The notes: generated by a model from the sequence alone, not told the origin. A DNA stretch of 64,000 bases from CAMLJR01 sp964500675 (GCA_964500675.1 CAZCNY010000001.1:620001-684000), one strand, 5' to 3'. Shown: positions 18,530-27,450, counted from the stretch's first letter. Program-made: numbers and translations.

Positions 18530-19812
18530 TACTTGGCCGCGCCTTCGGCTTTTTTACGTTGCAAGATGCGCTGCCAAAAATGTGGGGGCGTGGTTTCGCC
18601 CGGCGCGGTCCGCGCCGATTTCGCAAGCGTCTTGCCATCGCGCTGCACGATATCGACAGCGCTACCGTCGCGCAATTTTTCGAGCCCTTCAACAACAACC
18701 GCAGTACCCGGTTCAATACCGCTGTCGATGACAACATTCTCGCCGTCGCTGGCGCCGACGCGCACACTCTGCAATTTCACTTTGCCGTCGGATTGCACCG
18801 CGTCGACAAATTCGTTTTGCGAGCCCTGCTGCACCGCGGCAACGGGTACCAATGTCACAGCGTGCAGCGTTTCGATCTGCATGCGCACGTTGACGAATTG
18901 ATTCGGAAACAGCGCGCCGTCGTCGTTTTTGAATTCGGCTTTGAGTTTGATCGTGCCCGTCGCCGTATCGATCTGATTGTCGATCGCGACAAGCACACCC
19001 GTTGCGAGTTTCAATTTTTGCGCGCGATCGTAGACGTCGATGGCGACGGTATGTTGGGCATTCGGTTTTTGCCCATTTATTTTCTGAATCAAGCGCGGCA
19101 AGTTATCTTCGGGCAGCGTGAACACGACGTAAATCGGCTGCACCTGCGCGATCGAAACGATGCCGTTGGCATCGGCCGCGTGCACGATATTGCCCGGATC
19201 GACCTGGCGCAGGCCGACACGACCGCTTGCGGGCGCGGTGACTTTCGCATAGGTCAATTGCAATTTCGCATCGGCGACTTGTCCGATATCGACTTTGGTT
19301 GAACCTTCGTATTGACGCACCAGCGCGGCTTGCGCATCGACTTGCTGTTTCGCGATCGAATCCTGCGACCACAGCATTTGATAGCGATCGAGATCGAGCT
19401 GCGCGTTTTTCAGCAGCGCGGTATCGCGCGCGAGCTGACCTTCGGCCTGCGCAAGTTGTACTGCAAACGGACGCGGATCGATCTCCGCGATCAAATCACC
19501 CGCCTTGACCGTTTGCCCTTCCTTGAAATGCACGCGCAACAATTGGCCGTCGACGCGGCTTTTGACGACGACGGCATTGGCCGGCGTGACGGTGCCGAGA
19601 CCGTTGAGAAATAATTTGAGATCGCCGCGCACTGCGGTTGCAACCGCAACCGGAACGGGCTTATCGAAACCGCTGTAGCGCTTGGCCGCAGTGCGGCCTG
19701 TTCCCAGCCCGCGCCAAAGCAATAACGCAACCAGCAGCAGTGCCAGCCATAGCCACCAACGTCTGCGCAGCGAATTCATGACACGGAAATTTTGCGGCGG
19801 GAACAACGCCAT
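18529..19812 (-). CDS. mdtA: RND periplasmic adaptor, MdtA/MuxA type
   Basis: 427 aa membrane-fusion protein, first gene of the efflux operon. An N-terminal anchor helix (WWLWLALLLVALLLW, residues about 19-33) is followed by the lipoyl half-motifs GLGTVTPANAVVVKSRVDGQ and ASGRVGLRQVDPGNIV, a coiled-coil hairpin between them, a beta-barrel and a membrane-proximal domain. ATG 19812 is preferred because AGGAG lies 9 bases upstream; a second ATG at 19779 gives a shorter N-terminus. The gene diverges from the glycosyltransferase gene at 19978. No local regulator gene is present. Confidence 0.93.
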   Translation of the reverse strand: MALFPPQNFRVMNSLRRRWWLWLALLLVALLLWRGLGTGRTAAKRYSGFDKPVPVAVATAVRGDLKLFLNGLGTVTPANAVVVKSRVDGQLLRVHFKEGQTVKAGDLIAEIDPRPFAVQLAQAEGQLARDTALLKNAQLDLDRYQMLWSQDSIAKQQVDAQAALVRQYEGSTKVDIGQVADAKLQLTYAKVTAPASGRVGLRQVDPGNIVHAADANGIVSIAQVQPIYVVFTLPEDNLPRLIQKINGQKPNAQHTVAIDVYDRAQKLKLATGVLVAIDNQIDTATGTIKLKAEFKNDDGALFPNQFVNVRMQIETLHAVTLVPVAAVQQGSQNEFVDAVQSDGKVKLQSVRVGASDGENVVIDSGIEPGTAVVVEGLEKLRDGSAVDIVQRDGKTLAKSARTAPGETTPPHFWQRILQRKKAEGAAK

Positions 19813-19915
19813 AAAAATAGGCTCCTAGGGAGATTGCAGATAGAAGGCAGCATTATTCTCGCCCAACCAATGCGCGCACAATGAGGAAAGTTTGAGGATG
19901 CAAGTATTGCCGATT

Positions 19916-19943
19916 TTGCGGTCGCGCCGCGATCAGCGATAAT
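19916..19943 (+). promoter_or_regulatory. Candidate sigma-70 promoter for the glycosyltransferase cluster
   Basis: TTGCGG (19916-19921) and GATAAT (19938-19943) are separated by 16 bases. Transcription would begin near 19950, after the upstream ATG at 19942, which supports the ATG at 19978 as the real start of the first gene. Confidence 0.5.
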
Positions 19944-19977
19944 GCGCGCCCGTTTAACCCAGCACCGGAATCGATCG

Positions 19978-21606
19978 ATGCAGACCTCCGCATTAGCCAC
20001 TTTCACATTAACCGACAGAGTGAAAAGAATTCTGTGGTGGAGCCTTGGCTTCATGCTCGTCGCGCGCATTATTTGCAGCGTACTGGTACCTCTCACCGAT
20101 ACCACCGAGGCGCGCTACGGCGAAATCGCGCGCAAGATGGTCGAAACCAATAACTGGGTAACGCCTTTACACGATTACAACGTGGATCGCGCCACCTGCG
20201 AGACAGCGGCCTGCGTGGAGCTTGGCAATAAAAGTTACGGCATGCCGTTCTGGGCGAAACCGCCGCTGTCGACCTGGTTGTCGGCATTCAGCATGAAATT
20301 GTTCGGCATCAACGAATTCGCCGCACGCTTACCCTCAACGCTGCTCGGTATTGGCATGCTGGCGCTGGTGTGGCTGTGGTGCGCGCCGCGACGCGGCCGC
20401 GATTTCGCGCTCGCCACCTGTACCGCACTCGCCGGCATGAGTTTATTTTTCATGGCGGGCGGCGCCGTGATGACCGATTCGAGTCTGGCGATTTGCACCA
20501 CGTTGACGATGGTCGCGTTTTGGCAGGCGATGCATCCCGAGCAGCTGTCATCCAATCCGCAACACGCACGCCAGCGGCAAAAAATCTGGGGCTATTTATT
20601 TTTTGTCGGCCTCGGTTTCGGACTGCTCGCTAAAGGTCCGCTCGTCGGCGTACTCACGTTTATGCCGATTTTGCCATGGCTCTTTTTTCATAAAGGCAAA
20701 CGCGAGGTTCATAACGACGAACCGGGGCAAAATAATTGGCTGTGGGCATGGCGCGCATTGCCGTGGTTTAGCGGCAGTGCACTCATGCTGCTCATCGGCG
20801 TGCCGTGGTATCTCATCGCCGAACACAGAACACCGGGCTTTATCGATTATTTCATTCTGGGTGAAAATTTCGGCCGGTTTTTACATCCGGGCTGGCACGG
20901 CGATAAATACGGTCATGCTCACGCCGAACCGCTCGGCATGATCTGGGCGTTCTGGTTGATTGCAGCGCTGCCGTGGTCGTTTGTCTTCATCGCAAAACTC
21001 AAAGAGCTGTTTCGCGACGGCCGCGCGTGGATCGCCGCCAGCGATGGCTGGTTGAGTTATTTGCTGCTGTGGTCGTTCACGCCCATCCTATTTTTCACGT
21101 TCGCGCACAACATCATTTGGCCGTATCCGCTGCCGACATTGCCCGCGCTGGCGATATTGACGATGGAATTACTCGTGCGCGGCGACAAGATCAAACCTGT
21201 CGGCACGCGTCTCGCCGCGCTTAATTTCTTCACGCCAGCGGTACTGTTGATCGTCGCCGCGCTGTACGTATCCGATCATTACGGCGTGTTGAAATCGTCG
21301 CAGAAAGACAGCGCCGAATATTATTTGCAGGTGCGTCCGAGCGCCGACAGCGGACTCTATTACTTTCATCGCCGCTACTATTCCGGCGAATTTTATTCGG
21401 CGGGCAAGGCCAAGGCGATCGAGGACGATAAGCTATCCGAACTGTTCGACAACGGCCACACCGATTTCTTGGTGATCCAGGCGGACGATCTGGAAAGCTT
21501 GAATCCTGCACTGCGCGCGCATTTTCAACCGGTGAAAACCTTCGGCAAATTTGTCATGCTGAAGGAAATCGATCCGCGAGCCGCCGCTTTACATCCCAGT
21601 TCTTAA
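19978..21606 (+). CDS. ArnT-like lipid-linked sugar transferase (GT39/GT83)
   Basis: 542 aa from ATG 19978; the upstream ATG 19942 is probably untranslated. A polytopic inner-membrane enzyme with about 11-12 helices. The first periplasmic loop carries PLTDTTEARYGEIARKM, the acidic motif of ArnT/PMT enzymes that take a sugar from undecaprenyl phosphate, then FWAKPPLSTWLSAF and the ARLPS motif. ArnT adds aminoarabinose, and FlmK of Francisella adds galactosamine, to lipid A. The genes that follow (GT2, GtrA, YdjC-type deacetylase) match the galactosamine/glucosamine type better than the arn pathway, since no arnA, arnB or arnD is present. Confidence 0.85.
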   Translation: MQTSALATFTLTDRVKRILWWSLGFMLVARIICSVLVPLTDTTEARYGEIARKMVETNNWVTPLHDYNVDRATCETAACVELGNKSYGMPFWAKPPLSTWLSAFSMKLFGINEFAARLPSTLLGIGMLALVWLWCAPRRGRDFALATCTALAGMSLFFMAGGAVMTDSSLAICTTLTMVAFWQAMHPEQLSSNPQHARQRQKIWGYLFFVGLGFGLLAKGPLVGVLTFMPILPWLFFHKGKREVHNDEPGQNNWLWAWRALPWFSGSALMLLIGVPWYLIAEHRTPGFIDYFILGENFGRFLHPGWHGDKYGHAHAEPLGMIWAFWLIAALPWSFVFIAKLKELFRDGRAWIAASDGWLSYLLLWSFTPILFFTFAHNIIWPYPLPTLPALAILTMELLVRGDKIKPVGTRLAALNFFTPAVLLIVAALYVSDHYGVLKSSQKDSAEYYLQVRPSADSGLYYFHRRYYSGEFYSAGKAKAIEDDKLSELFDNGHTDFLVIQADDLESLNPALRAHFQPVKTFGKFVMLKEIDPRAAALHPSS

Positions 21607-21737
21607 CCAGGCAGCGGACCTCTCGACAAATTCTGCGCTTGATCGACGATGCCAGCGCGGGAGTTTCACTCGACCTCTGAACTTGCATTCATCCGCCTAA
21701 GTTGCGACGCTTGCCGCTAGCTGCTCGCGCGCATGAG

Positions 21738-21770
21738 CATTTGAACCTGAACATTTGAACCTGAACATTT
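21738..21770. repeat. Short tandem repeat in the intergenic leader
   Basis: The 14-base unit CATTTGAACCTGAA occurs twice (21738-21751, 21752-21765) and begins a third time. It is followed by two similar CTCTTGAACACGAG-like words up to about 21800. It lies in the 249-base gap between the two glycosyltransferase genes. The rest of this gap shows no gene. Confidence 0.6.
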
Positions 21771-21855
21771 AAACACTAGCTCTTGAACACGAGCTCTTGC
21801 ACATAAACAAAGGGACAGCTATGTTCGCGCCAGCGTCCTGCCTCGAGATCGCATT

Positions 21856-22956
21856 ATGTCGCTCAGCTCCATTGCATCCGCAACACCTCAAACCGCTCCG
21901 GCGCATGAGCCGTCTATTTCATGCGTGGTTCCCGCTTACAACGAAACGGAAAACCTGCGAATTCTAATTCCGCAATTAACCGCCACGCTGACGGCGCTTT
22001 CGCATCGCGTCGAAATCATCATCGTCGATGACGGCAGCACGGATACCACGGCCGCGACCGCGGCAGCGCTCACCGAGAACTACCCGGTGCGCTGTGTTTT
22101 TCTCTCGCGCAATTTCGGCAAGGAAGCGGCGTTGACCGCCGGTATTCACGAAGCCAGCGGCGACGTTGTGGTATTGATCGATTCGGATCTGCAACATCCG
22201 GTCGCCATGATTCCCGTGTTCTTCGAAAAATGGCGCGAAGGTTACGAGATGGTTTACGGCGTGCGCGCCAATCGCGACGACGAAAGTTTCCTGAAACGCC
22301 ATCTCACCAATGGTTTCTATAAATTACTGCGGCGCGCCTCGCGCATTCCGATCGAACCCGATGCCGGCGATTTTCGCTTGCTCGATCGCAAAGTGGTGGA
22401 ATCGCTCAAAGCATTGCCTGAACGCAGCCGATTTATGAAAGGCCTCTACGCCTGGGTCGGCTACAAAAGTATCGGCATTCCATTTCAGGTCGCGGAGCGG
22501 CGCGCCGGCCGCACGACATTTAATTTCCGCCGGCTCACGCACCTCGCCATCATGGGCATGGTCGCGTTCAGCGAATTGCCGCTGCGCATGAGCGCCATCG
22601 CCGGTCTCGTGATTTCAATGATATCGATCATCTACGGCATCTACGTCGCGATTCGCACGCTGCTGTTCGGTGTCGATCTGGCAGGCTGGGCCACGCTCGT
22701 CGTCGCCATCACTTTCCTCAATGGCATTCAACTGATGGCGATCGGCGTGCTCGGCGAATACATCGCGCGCATTTTCAACGAGGTCAAAGGCCGCCCCAAT
22801 TACATCGTCGCACGCCGCTTAAGTTTCGACGACCAAAAAGGTTTCAACGATCAAAAAGGTTTCGACGATCGCCATTCTGGTTTCGACGATCAACAGCGAC
22901 TCGATAGCCGCGCTGGCGGCAACGAACGCCCACGCGACAGCGAATACAAAAGATGA
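21856..22956 (+). CDS. GT2 undecaprenyl-phosphate glycosyltransferase (ArnC/GtrB-like)
   Basis: 366 aa. The GT-A domain has SCVVPAYNETENL (residues about 22-34), VDDGSTD (about 57-63), the metal-binding LIDSDLQHP (about 112-120) and the acceptor DAGDFRLLDRK motif; two C-terminal membrane helices follow (about 250-310). Proteins of this kind load a nucleotide sugar onto undecaprenyl phosphate on the cytoplasmic face. The last 50 residues are unusual: a hydrophilic tail with four short repeats of the form F(D/N)D(Q/R). The end overlaps the GtrA gene by ATGA. Confidence 0.92.
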   Translation: MSLSSIASATPQTAPAHEPSISCVVPAYNETENLRILIPQLTATLTALSHRVEIIIVDDGSTDTTAATAAALTENYPVRCVFLSRNFGKEAALTAGIHEASGDVVVLIDSDLQHPVAMIPVFFEKWREGYEMVYGVRANRDDESFLKRHLTNGFYKLLRRASRIPIEPDAGDFRLLDRKVVESLKALPERSRFMKGLYAWVGYKSIGIPFQVAERRAGRTTFNFRRLTHLAIMGMVAFSELPLRMSAIAGLVISMISIIYGIYVAIRTLLFGVDLAGWATLVVAITFLNGIQLMAIGVLGEYIARIFNEVKGRPNYIVARRLSFDDQKGFNDQKGFDDRHSGFDDQQRLDSRAGGNERPRDSEYKR

Positions 22957-23324
22957 TCGCCCAACTCGCGCGTTTCGGCGTCGTCGGTATCGCCGCGATG
23001 GCGACGCATTGGTGCGTGGTCGCGCTTGTCGTTCCCTTCGGCATGCACCCGCTCATCGCCAACGTGATCGCGTTTTGCGTTGCGTTCAATGTCAGTTTTT
23101 TCGGCCATCATCACTGGACGTTCGCCAGCAATGACCGCCGTCAAAATACGTTCAAACGCTTTCTCGCCGTCGCTGTACTCGGCTTCGTCACCAACGAATC
23201 GATGTACGCAGTGCTGCTGAAATTCACCGCGCTCGACTATCGCATCGCGCTCTTTATCGTATTGGGCGCCGTCGCGGGTCTTACCTTTGTGCTCAGCCGG
23301 CTCTGGGCCTTCCGTCAGCAATGA
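22953..23324 (+). CDS. GtrA-like membrane protein, putative lipid-sugar flippase
   Basis: 123 aa with four membrane helices, the size and layout of the GtrA/DPMS family. It has the family opening (LARFGVVGIAAMATHWCVVA), FCVAFNVSFFGHHHWTF in the second helix-loop, and the closing LSRLWAFRQQ. GtrA-type proteins are thought to flip undecaprenyl-phosphate-linked sugars to the periplasm. It overlaps both its upstream GT2 and downstream deacetylase neighbours by ATGA, so all three are translated together. Confidence 0.9.
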   Translation: MIAQLARFGVVGIAAMATHWCVVALVVPFGMHPLIANVIAFCVAFNVSFFGHHHWTFASNDRRQNTFKRFLAVAVLGFVTNESMYAVLLKFTALDYRIALFIVLGAVAGLTFVLSRLWAFRQQ

Positions 23325-24145
23325 CCCCTCACCGGCCGATGAAAAAAATCATTCTCTGCGCCGACGACTACGCGCAATCCGCTGCGATCAGCGCCGGCAT
23401 TTTGCAGCTGGTCCAACAGCAACGTTTATCGGCGGTGAGTTGTTTCAGCGAAGGCGAGTTCTGGTCGCGGCCCGAAAATGGACTGTTCGATTATCGCGAT
23501 CGCATCGATATCGGCCTGCATTTCAATTTGACCCAGCCTTTTGCCAACGCGGCAATCGCAGCGCTACCGCTCGATAACGTGATGCGCTCCGCATTGAGCG
23601 GACGTATCGATCGCGCATCGATTGCAACGGCGCTGCACGCGCAGCTCGATCGTTTTGAAAGCGTCGCCATGCAAGCGCCCGACTTTGTCGATGGCCATCA
23701 ACACGTGCACGTGCTACCGGGGATTCGCGATGTCGTCGTCGCCGAATTGTTGCAGCGCTATCGCGAAAAAAAGCCCTATCTGCGCGCGGTGAATCCACGC
23801 CTGCCAGGGCACGGCGGTTTCATTAAACCGCTCGTATTAAAACTTTTGAGCAATGGATTTAACGATTTGGCGCAGCGTTGCGGCCTGCGTACCAACGCCG
23901 GATTCGCCGGTATTTATTCGCTGCAACCGCACGCGGATTTCGCCGCGTTGATGCGCCGCTGGCTCAGCTCGGCGCGCAACGGCGACCTGTTGATGTGCCA
24001 TCCCGGCGCTAGCGCGCACGATAATTCCGACCCGATCGCCGACACGCGGCCGCGCGAATTGGCCCTGCTAAAAAGCGCCGAATTCGCTGAACTGCTCGCG
24101 CATAACAGGATTTGCCTGAGCCGTTTTCGCGACATCGAACACTAG
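23321..24145 (+). CDS. YdjC/ChbG/HpnK-type carbohydrate deacetylase (NaxD-like)
   Basis: 274 aa (268 if started at ATG 23339). The YdjC family metal-site motifs are present: LCADDYAQSAAISAGI (residues about 11-26), IDIGLHFNLT (about 63-72) and DFVDGHQHVHVLPGI (about 121-135), plus the late MCHPGAS. In Francisella, NaxD of this family removes the acetyl group from undecaprenyl-phosphate-GalNAc before an ArnT homologue transfers the amino sugar to lipid A; HpnK (hopanoid) and ChbG (chitobiose) are the other branches. The three genes before it fit the NaxD pathway best. No hopanoid genes are in sight. Confidence 0.82.
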   Translation: MTPHRPMKKIILCADDYAQSAAISAGILQLVQQQRLSAVSCFSEGEFWSRPENGLFDYRDRIDIGLHFNLTQPFANAAIAALPLDNVMRSALSGRIDRASIATALHAQLDRFESVAMQAPDFVDGHQHVHVLPGIRDVVVAELLQRYREKKPYLRAVNPRLPGHGGFIKPLVLKLLSNGFNDLAQRCGLRTNAGFAGIYSLQPHADFAALMRRWLSSARNGDLLMCHPGASAHDNSDPIADTRPRELALLKSAEFAELLAHNRICLSRFRDIEH

Positions 24146-24171
24146 AACACCACACCTTTCAAACGCGGATA

Positions 24172-24495
24172 TCACTGCTTCGCACCTTTTTCGCCCGTGT
24201 CTTTTCCCCGTTGCGCACGTTCGAAATCAGCTTGCTGAACCGGTGTCGCTTCGCGTTGATAACGCGCTTTCCAATCCGCATAGGGCATTCCGTAAATACG
24301 TTCGCGCGCCTGCTCGTAATCGATTTCGACGCCCGTTTCGGCCGCGGCAGCCACGTACCACTTCGCCAAACAATTGCGACAGAAACCGGCGAGGTTCATC
24401 AATTCGATATTTTGCACGTCTTTGCGGCCATCCAAATGCTGGAGTAAACGGCGAAAAACAGCCGCCTCAATTGTCGTTTCCGGTGAGTTACTCAT
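24172..24495 (-). CDS. DUF1244 family protein
   Basis: 107 aa, cytosolic, alpha-helical. The central ELMNLAGFCRNCLAKWY with two cysteines three residues apart and the following YEQARERIYGMPYADWKARYQ are the signature of DUF1244 (SMc04008-like) proteins. The family function is unknown. The start ATG 24495 fits the usual N-terminus; the C-terminal 15 residues are a charged, variable tail. It is convergent with the deacetylase gene and divergent from the histone-like gene. Confidence 0.88.
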   Translation of the reverse strand: MSNSPETTIEAAVFRRLLQHLDGRKDVQNIELMNLAGFCRNCLAKWYVAAAAETGVEIDYEQARERIYGMPYADWKARYQREATPVQQADFERAQRGKDTGEKGAKQ

Positions 24496-24665
24496 GCGTT
24501 TTTTCCTCGCTCAAATCGATTTCAATATGTTTTTAAATCGGTATTCGAACCATAAAAGTTCGTTTCAGGTTCCGTCACATTTTGCTTTCACGCTAAAAGT
24601 TAACCCAAGAAAAAATTTATGAGCACAAAAAAATCAAAATTTCTACAAAATTTTAAAATACGACG

Positions 24666-24671
24666 TATAAT
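24666..24671 (+). promoter_or_regulatory. Consensus -10 box of the histone-like gene
   Basis: TATAAT at 24666-24671 in an AT-rich stretch; the -35 region (about 24643-24648, CTACAA) is weak. The start site would be near 24678, giving a leader of about 47 bases with AAGGA before the ATG at 24725. The wider gap 24496-24724 contains nothing else recognisable. Confidence 0.55.
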
Positions 24672-24724
24672 TGAACGCGTGTTACTGCACAAATCCACCA
24701 ACTCTACTGACAAGGATTTAATTC

Positions 24725-25132
24725 ATGGCAGCAGCAAAAAAGAAAGCAGCAAAGAAACCAACGGTGGCGGCTCTTGAAAAACAGCTTAAAGCTCTCGAAG
24801 CCAAGCTGAAAAAAGCGAAAGCTAAACAAGCCGCCGAAGAGAAAAAAGCCGCAGCTAAAGCCAAAAAGGCCGCAGCTAAAGCGAAGAAAGCAGCCGCTAA
24901 AGCCAAGGTGAAAGCCAAAGCTAAAGCAAAAACCAAGGTCAAAGCGAAAGCCAAGGCAAAAACCAAAGCGAAAGCGAAGACCAAAGTAAAAGCCAAAAAA
25001 GGCCGCCCGGGCCGCCCCAAAAAAGCGGTCGTAGCAAAAGCTCCGCGCAAAGCTAAAGTCAAAAAAGCTCCGCGCAAAGCTCGTGCTCCCAAAGCAGTCC
25101 CGGCAGCAACCCCAGCAGTAACGATGGCTTAA
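24725..25132 (+). CDS. Lysine/alanine-rich histone H1-like protein
   Basis: 135 aa. Residues 1-15 are KKA-rich; a short heptad-like segment VAALEKQLKALEAKLKKAKA (about 15-34) could form a coiled coil. The rest is built of AAKAKKAAAKAK, KAKAKTKVK and PRKAKVKKAPRKARAPK repeats, ending in an Ala/Pro tail. Such proteins resemble AlgP/AlgR3 of Pseudomonas and eukaryotic H1 tails, and bind DNA non-specifically. Low complexity makes the exact family uncertain, but the strong -10 box, good ribosome-binding site and terminator show that it is a real, probably well expressed gene. Confidence 0.88.
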   Translation: MAAAKKKAAKKPTVAALEKQLKALEAKLKKAKAKQAAEEKKAAAKAKKAAAKAKKAAAKAKVKAKAKAKTKVKAKAKAKTKAKAKTKVKAKKGRPGRPKKAVVAKAPRKAKVKKAPRKARAPKAVPAATPAVTMA

Positions 25133-25145
25133 TTAGAAACACCCC

Positions 25146-25182
25146 GCGCCGCCCCGATGTGTAATTGGGCGGCGCAGTTTTT
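25146..25182 (+). terminator. Rho-independent terminator of the histone-like gene
   Basis: GCGCCGCCC (25146-25154) pairs perfectly with GGGCGGCGC (25167-25175) around a 12-base loop, and the T-run AGTTTTT follows (25176-25182). It begins 13 bases after the stop codon. The 200 bases from here to the next gene show no gene. Confidence 0.9.
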
Positions 25183-25385
25183 ACCCCTCGCAGCCCGCCG
25201 CATGTCGGGAAAGTGTCTGTCGCTCTCTCTTAAATCTTCACCCCGAAACACCTTTTACACTCGATTCAAGACACGTGCTCGACGAAATTGTGCGACTCGC
25301 GCTGCATTTTTTATCTCGTATCGTTGCGCCTGTAGCACCTCGACTAGAATAAAAGCTCAGCCTTTCTCCGGTGTCGCCCCCACAC

Positions 25386-26204
25386 ATGTGTGAACTGTTT
25401 GGAATCTCAAGCCGCAATCCAACCACCGTTAACTTTTCGCTCGCCGAATTTGCGCGGCGTGGTGGCGACACCGGCCCGCATATCGACGGTTGGGGAGTCG
25501 CGTTTTTTCGCGACGGCGATGCGGCAGTGATTCGCGAACCGGAACCATCGGCACACAGCGAGTTACTTCAGTTTATTCACGATCAACATGTCCCCAGCGC
25601 GCTGGTTTTATCGCATATTCGCAAAGCGACTCAGGGCTCGGTCAGCTTGCGCAACACGCAACCTTTTACACGTGAACTGGGCGGACGCCCTCACGTATTC
25701 GCGCACAATGGCGACCTTGGCGATTTGCGGCACCGTGTTGGAATAGGGCAGAGCCACTTCCGCACTATCGGCGACACCGACTCCGAACACGCTTTCTGCT
25801 ATCTGCTCGCGCAATTGCAACCGCTGTGGTTAGCCGACAACGCGCCCCCGTTGGAGCAGCGGTTACGTATATTCACGCGCTTCTCCACCCACATGTCGAC
25901 GTTTGGGTCGGCCAATTTTTTATATAGCGATGGCGATTACTTGTTTGTCCACGCGCATCACCGCCGCCACGACAACGACGTCCTCTGCCCATCCGGCCTT
26001 TACCTGCTGCGACGCCATTGTCATGAGCATGACATGCTGAATGGCGTTAATATCGAGTCCGACGAGGAGATGGTATTGCTTGCGAGCAGACCGTTGAGCG
26101 GTGAAAATTGGCAACCGCTCCCGTCGCGCTCCGTGCTGGTTATTCAACAGGGGCGCGTCATTGTCGACAATGTGCTAACCGAGCGCGTGCTGGAAGCTTA
26201 TTAG
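25386..26204 (+). CDS. Class II glutamine amidotransferase (YafJ-like)
   Basis: 272 aa. ATG 25386 is chosen over the GTG at 25371 because it places the catalytic cysteine at position 2 (MCELFGISS), as in all N-terminal-nucleophile amidotransferases. Further marks are GPHIDGWGVAFF (residues about 30-41), SHIRKATQGSVSLRNTQPF (about 75-93) and FAHNGDL (about 103-109). The family releases ammonia from glutamine; YafJ/DUG3-like members act alone or in gamma-glutamyl peptide turnover. No synthetase domain or partner gene is present, so the substrate is open. Confidence 0.92.
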   Translation: MCELFGISSRNPTTVNFSLAEFARRGGDTGPHIDGWGVAFFRDGDAAVIREPEPSAHSELLQFIHDQHVPSALVLSHIRKATQGSVSLRNTQPFTRELGGRPHVFAHNGDLGDLRHRVGIGQSHFRTIGDTDSEHAFCYLLAQLQPLWLADNAPPLEQRLRIFTRFSTHMSTFGSANFLYSDGDYLFVHAHHRRHDNDVLCPSGLYLLRRHCHEHDMLNGVNIESDEEMVLLASRPLSGENWQPLPSRSVLVIQQGRVIVDNVLTERVLEAY

Positions 26205-26262
26205 CGAATGTGCCGGGCGATCTCCGCTCGATCAGTACGGAGCAAATAAACGCAGATGTGCG

Positions 26263-27048
26263 ATGACTGATGCCACCGTTTTTTATGTTTATCTAAGCCG
26301 AGGACGCGTCCTCCTGATCGGCGATAGCCTCGAAGACGACGAGCACCGTCATCACGCATTACAAATCACCATCAATCTTGAACCGAGCGAATTTACACTG
26401 CGTCAGAGCGACAGCGAATTCGCAACTCAGGGTGTCGTCATCCGGCCCAATGCACCGCATCACGTGGTGTCGTCCGATTCGTGGCGCGCGGTGCTGCTAC
26501 TCGATCCGCAAACGCAGTATTCGCAGCAAATCAAACAACGTTTTCTCGCCGCGGCAAACCTATGCAGCCTCGGCGCCGAGGATTTGGATTTCTTTCGCGC
26601 GCAGCTTCATGATTTTCCCGCGCAAGCGCAATCGATCGAAGCCGCCGATAAAGTAATTTCCGCCATTATCGATCGCCTCGCCGGTCCCGTGCATTATCCC
26701 GAAATGCATCCACGGGTTGAGAAAGCGCTGTCGTACATTCATCACGCGCAAGGTAAAGCACTTACGTTGCAGCAATTGGCCGAGCATGTTTTTTTATCCG
26801 AAAGCCGGCTCTCCCACCTATTTAAAGAAGAAATAGGCATTCCGATTCAGCGCTATTTACTTTGGTATAAAGTCGCGCAAACCGCTTTCAACATCGGGCG
26901 CGGTATGTCATTGACGGACGCGGCGGAAGAAGCCGGTTTTGCCGATAGCGCGCATTTCAGCAGAACCTTTCGCGCCACATTCGGCGTCACGCCCTCGCAA
27001 ATTCTCAAGCGCAGTCAGCAAGTGCGGATTATTTCGGATACGGACTGA
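26263..27048 (+). CDS. AraC family transcriptional regulator
   Basis: 261 aa. The C-terminal 100 residues hold the two helix-turn-helix units: LTLQQLAEHVFLSESRLSHL (about 168-187) and LTDAAEEAGFADSAHFSRTF (about 217-236), followed by GVTPSQILK. The N-terminal part is a cupin-like sensor with HHVVSSDSWRAVLLL and no recognisable ligand motif. It begins 58 bases after the amidotransferase gene and may share its transcript. Its target genes are unknown. Confidence 0.93.
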   Translation: MTDATVFYVYLSRGRVLLIGDSLEDDEHRHHALQITINLEPSEFTLRQSDSEFATQGVVIRPNAPHHVVSSDSWRAVLLLDPQTQYSQQIKQRFLAAANLCSLGAEDLDFFRAQLHDFPAQAQSIEAADKVISAIIDRLAGPVHYPEMHPRVEKALSYIHHAQGKALTLQQLAEHVFLSESRLSHLFKEEIGIPIQRYLLWYKVAQTAFNIGRGMSLTDAAEEAGFADSAHFSRTFRATFGVTPSQILKRSQQVRIISDTD

Positions 27049-27075
27049 AATTGTCCGCAAAGAATGGTGGCGAAC

Positions 27076-27450
27076 CTAAACCGCCTTATCGAATTGATCA
27101 GTCGATAACAACACCAGCGTGCAAGCCTCCTGCACCTCGATACCCGCACGCTGGAGCCGCGAATAAATCGCGCGATTTTCAGCGCCGGGATTAAAGATAA
27201 TGCGGCGCGGCCGCAACCGTGCGATCGCATCGACCAGCGCGGTTTGATGTTCGGGCGCGATGTACATCGTCACCGTATCGACCGGACTTGCGACCGCATC
27301 GAGCGACGCCTGAACCTTCACACCGTGGATCTCTCCGCCTTTCGGATTCACCGGGATCACGGCGTGCCCCTTCTGTAGCAAACGCTCGACCGCTTGATAA
27401 GCGATACGCTGCGGATTCGCGCTGGCACCCAACACAACCACATTCGACAT
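27076..27450 (-). CDS. CoA-binding domain protein (YccU-like)
   Basis: 124 aa single Rossmann domain of the CoA_binding_2 family. It starts with VVLGASANPQRIAYQAVERL, followed by GHAVIPVNPKGGEIHG and the later NPGAENRAIYSRL, which match YccU-type proteins. The biochemical role is unknown. It lies 11 bases after the carbonic anhydrase gene on the same strand and is probably cotranscribed with it. Confidence 0.9.
   Translation of the reverse strand: MSNVVVLGASANPQRIAYQAVERLLQKGHAVIPVNPKGGEIHGVKVQASLDAVASPVDTVTMYIAPEHQTALVDAIARLRPRRIIFNPGAENRAIYSRLQRAGIEVQEACTLVLLSTDQFDKAV

Noticed and set aside
19978..24145. arn (aminoarabinose) operon
   Set aside because: arnA, arnB, arnD, arnE and arnF are absent, and a YdjC-type deacetylase and GtrA are present instead.
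24718..25092. Phe/Ala/Leu-rich open frame on the minus strand
   Set aside because: It is the mirror of the AAG/GCC-rich histone-like gene, which has its own -10 box, ribosome-binding site and terminator.
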